Source: Candidatus Omnitrophota bacterium
Lineage (GTDB): Bacteria; Omnitrophota; Gorgyraeia; Aquiviventales; Aquiviventaceae
Direction of reading: 5' to 3'
NCBI GenBank assembly: GCA_016190215.1
Contig: JACPRA010000001.1
Coordinates: 1 to 44,283 of the forward strand
DNA: 44,283 nucleotides
In this document: positions 42,905 to 44,283 of the stretch, in pieces
Layout: each line of letters starts with the position of its first letter
How positions within the stretch are numbered: the stretch's first letter is position 1
Translations under genes and position numbers: made by a program
Notes under the pieces: generated by a model
Told to the model about the DNA's origin: nothing
Databases searched by the model: none
What the model saw: only the letters and a program-made list of their open reading frames with translations

Positions 42905-44211
42905 GATGCCCTCCCCCCGTCCTGCATCGTCTCGATGGTATGGATGGCGCGCAGCGGCCGTCCCACCGCCTGCTCCAACAACGCCGTGTGCTGCTCCACC
43001 TGCGTCAACTGTTCTGCGTACCCCCGCTGCTGGTCCGCCAACGCCCGCAGCGCATCCAGGGCCTCCGCGAACGTGCCGCGGCCGCCCTGATACGCGGCGA
43101 GGGACTCCACCACCGCCTGGCGGCTGAGCGGCAACAGGCCGTCGCGATAGCGCACCGCGGTGGTGTACGCGGCCGCCATGCCGTGCCAATGCTCATGGAT
43201 GCGCCGGGCAATCTCGTTCCGCATGGCCTGGTAGGCGGCTTCAGCCGAGGCGTGGTCGAACAGCGCCCCCCGCACGCCATAGTGTTGCTTGGTCCAGAAC
43301 CAAAACGGCAGGACGAGGGCGAGGCTCAGGTCCCACGGGCCGATCGGCCCCATGGCCGGATCGCGCAAGGCCACCATGGTTTCCAGATCGGGCCACAGCT
43401 CCCGCTTGGCCAAGCGCACCGCGGTGCCGGCTCGCTCGGCGGTGAACTTGAACGCCAGCAGCTCCGGCTGGGATTCGGAGGCGATGAGCACTAATTCCTC
43501 TGGCGAGAAGTCCACCGGGGCCGGCTCGATCGGCTCGGGCGATCCGATCGCGTGATGGGTGGGACGGTTGAGGAGATGGTTGAGGTGCGCTTCCGTCATG
43601 CGGCGCTGGTGCTCCAGCGTCGTCACGCGATTGGACGCTTCCAGCGCTTCCGCCTGGGCGCGCAGCAGCTCCGCGTGGGTCGCTGAGCCGGTGGCATACC
43701 GGGCCTGCGCGGACGCCACCGCCTGCCGCAGCCAGCGCAGTTGCTCACCCTGAATGCGCTGATCTTGGTCAAGCAAGAACAGATCATAATAGGCGGCTTT
43801 GAGGTCGCTGAGCACGTCCCAGGCGGATTGCTGATAGCGCATCGCCTCCACCTGCGCCTCCTTCAAGGCCATGTCATGGCGCAGCGAGCGCTTGCCGGGA
43901 AACGGCAGGGATTGAATCAGCTGGTAGATGATGGTGGCTTGATTGACCTGAAACGTCCCGCGGGGGATCTCTTCCAGCATGACTCCCACGCGGGGCGGGG
44001 GCAGCCCCTTCGACAGCGGTACGCGCGCCTGGGCGGCTTGCCAACGCGTCCGCGCTTCGGTGATGGCCGGGTTGTTGCGCAGCGCCTCCTGCAGCAGCGC
44101 CGGCAGGCTGGTGGTGGGGGAGTCCGCCGCCCAGAGCGGAACCCAGGCGCACGGCACGAGCATGACCCCCACGACGACCCGCTTCAGATGATTCGGCACA
44201 ACATCGAACAT
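42901..44211 (-). CDS. TolC family outer-membrane efflux channel (CusC role)
   Basis: 436 residues. An N-terminal signal peptide (VVVGVMLVPCAWVPLWA, with a possible lipid-attachment Cys that does not match the lipobox well) precedes two TolC repeats of long helices, for example LLQEALRNNPAITEARTRW and LDALRALADQQRGYAEQL. These form the periplasmic tunnel and barrel of the tripartite pump. The ATG at 44211 has an AGGGAGGG ribosome site; a GTG just upstream is an alternative. It heads the efflux operon as seen here. Its promoter and any metal-responsive regulator must lie beyond 44283, since the last 70 bases show neither. Confidence 0.88.
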
Positions 44212-44283
44212 CACATCCCTCCCTGGCTGTCACACGACAACGATCGGCAGCGGGAGGGGATCACAGGCGCAGCGGAACGCTCA

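Overview
The window is high-GC DNA, clearly more than half G+C by eye, from a diderm bacterium: it carries a TonB/ExbB/ExbD system with an outer-membrane receptor, a TolC-type channel and a tripartite metal pump. No rRNA or tRNA gene was seen. The secreted protein at 19834-20607 has the [10 protein letters not shown] leader-plus-repeat style I associate with Omnitrophota (formerly OP3/Omnitrophica), and the DUF4912-GH57-GlgA block fits such uncultivated lineages. This placement is a low-confidence guess.

Layout. (1) 1-1454: NAD+ synthetase, cut by the window edge. (2) 1520-6910: an overlapping minus-strand iron operon, fur - small zinc ribbon - exbB - exbD - tonB - FecA-like receptor - ZIP transporter. 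It starts from a consensus promoter followed by a perfect 8-1-8 dyad, the likely Fur operator. A ferritin-like gene is read divergently (7141-7560). (3) 7567-8805: a class II Fic protein with an AT-rich upstream region. (4) 8922-15710: flavoprotein, Cys-rich secreted protein, ABC-F ATPase, RlpA-like protein, a 46-residue basic protein and an MFS transporter. (5) 15767-24950: central carbon genes. mdh-gltA-sucC-sucD run together, then an adhesin-like secreted protein and a NifU-type scaffold, ending at a long hairpin. Further on come GlsB, a lipoprotein, and an 'acetolactate synthase'/succinic semialdehyde dehydrogenase pair with the size and layout of the cyanobacterial 2-oxoglutarate decarboxylase bypass. 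(6) 25159-34108: periplasmic protein, metallopeptidase-like protein coupled to a cellulose-synthase-like glycosyltransferase, and a glycogen block (DUF4912, GH57 branching enzyme, glycogen synthase, PfkB kinase). (7) 34246-35791: TerC/Alx and a secreted cyclophilin. (8) 35912-44211: a copper/silver efflux operon, TolC-like - CusB-like - CusA - P-type ATPase, with overlapping genes.

How they work together. Region 2 would import iron under Fur control while the ferritin-like protein stores it. Region 5 could run an oxidative TCA cycle in which 2-oxoglutarate goes to succinate through succinic semialdehyde, with SucCD interconverting succinate and succinyl-CoA. Region 6 makes and branches glycogen. 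Region 8 moves Cu(I)/Ag(I) out of cytoplasm and periplasm.

Two cross-window patterns stand out. First, at least six short arrays with a strict 7-bp period sit in gene junctions, and one lies inside the CusB-like reading frame. Their unit sequences differ, and several fold back as inverted arrays. Second, several genes have a sigma70-like promoter whose -10 box lies only 6-11 bases before the start codon with no Shine-Dalgarno, suggesting leaderless transcripts. No stretch over 300 bases lacks a gene; the largest gaps are about 200-230 bases and are described as features.
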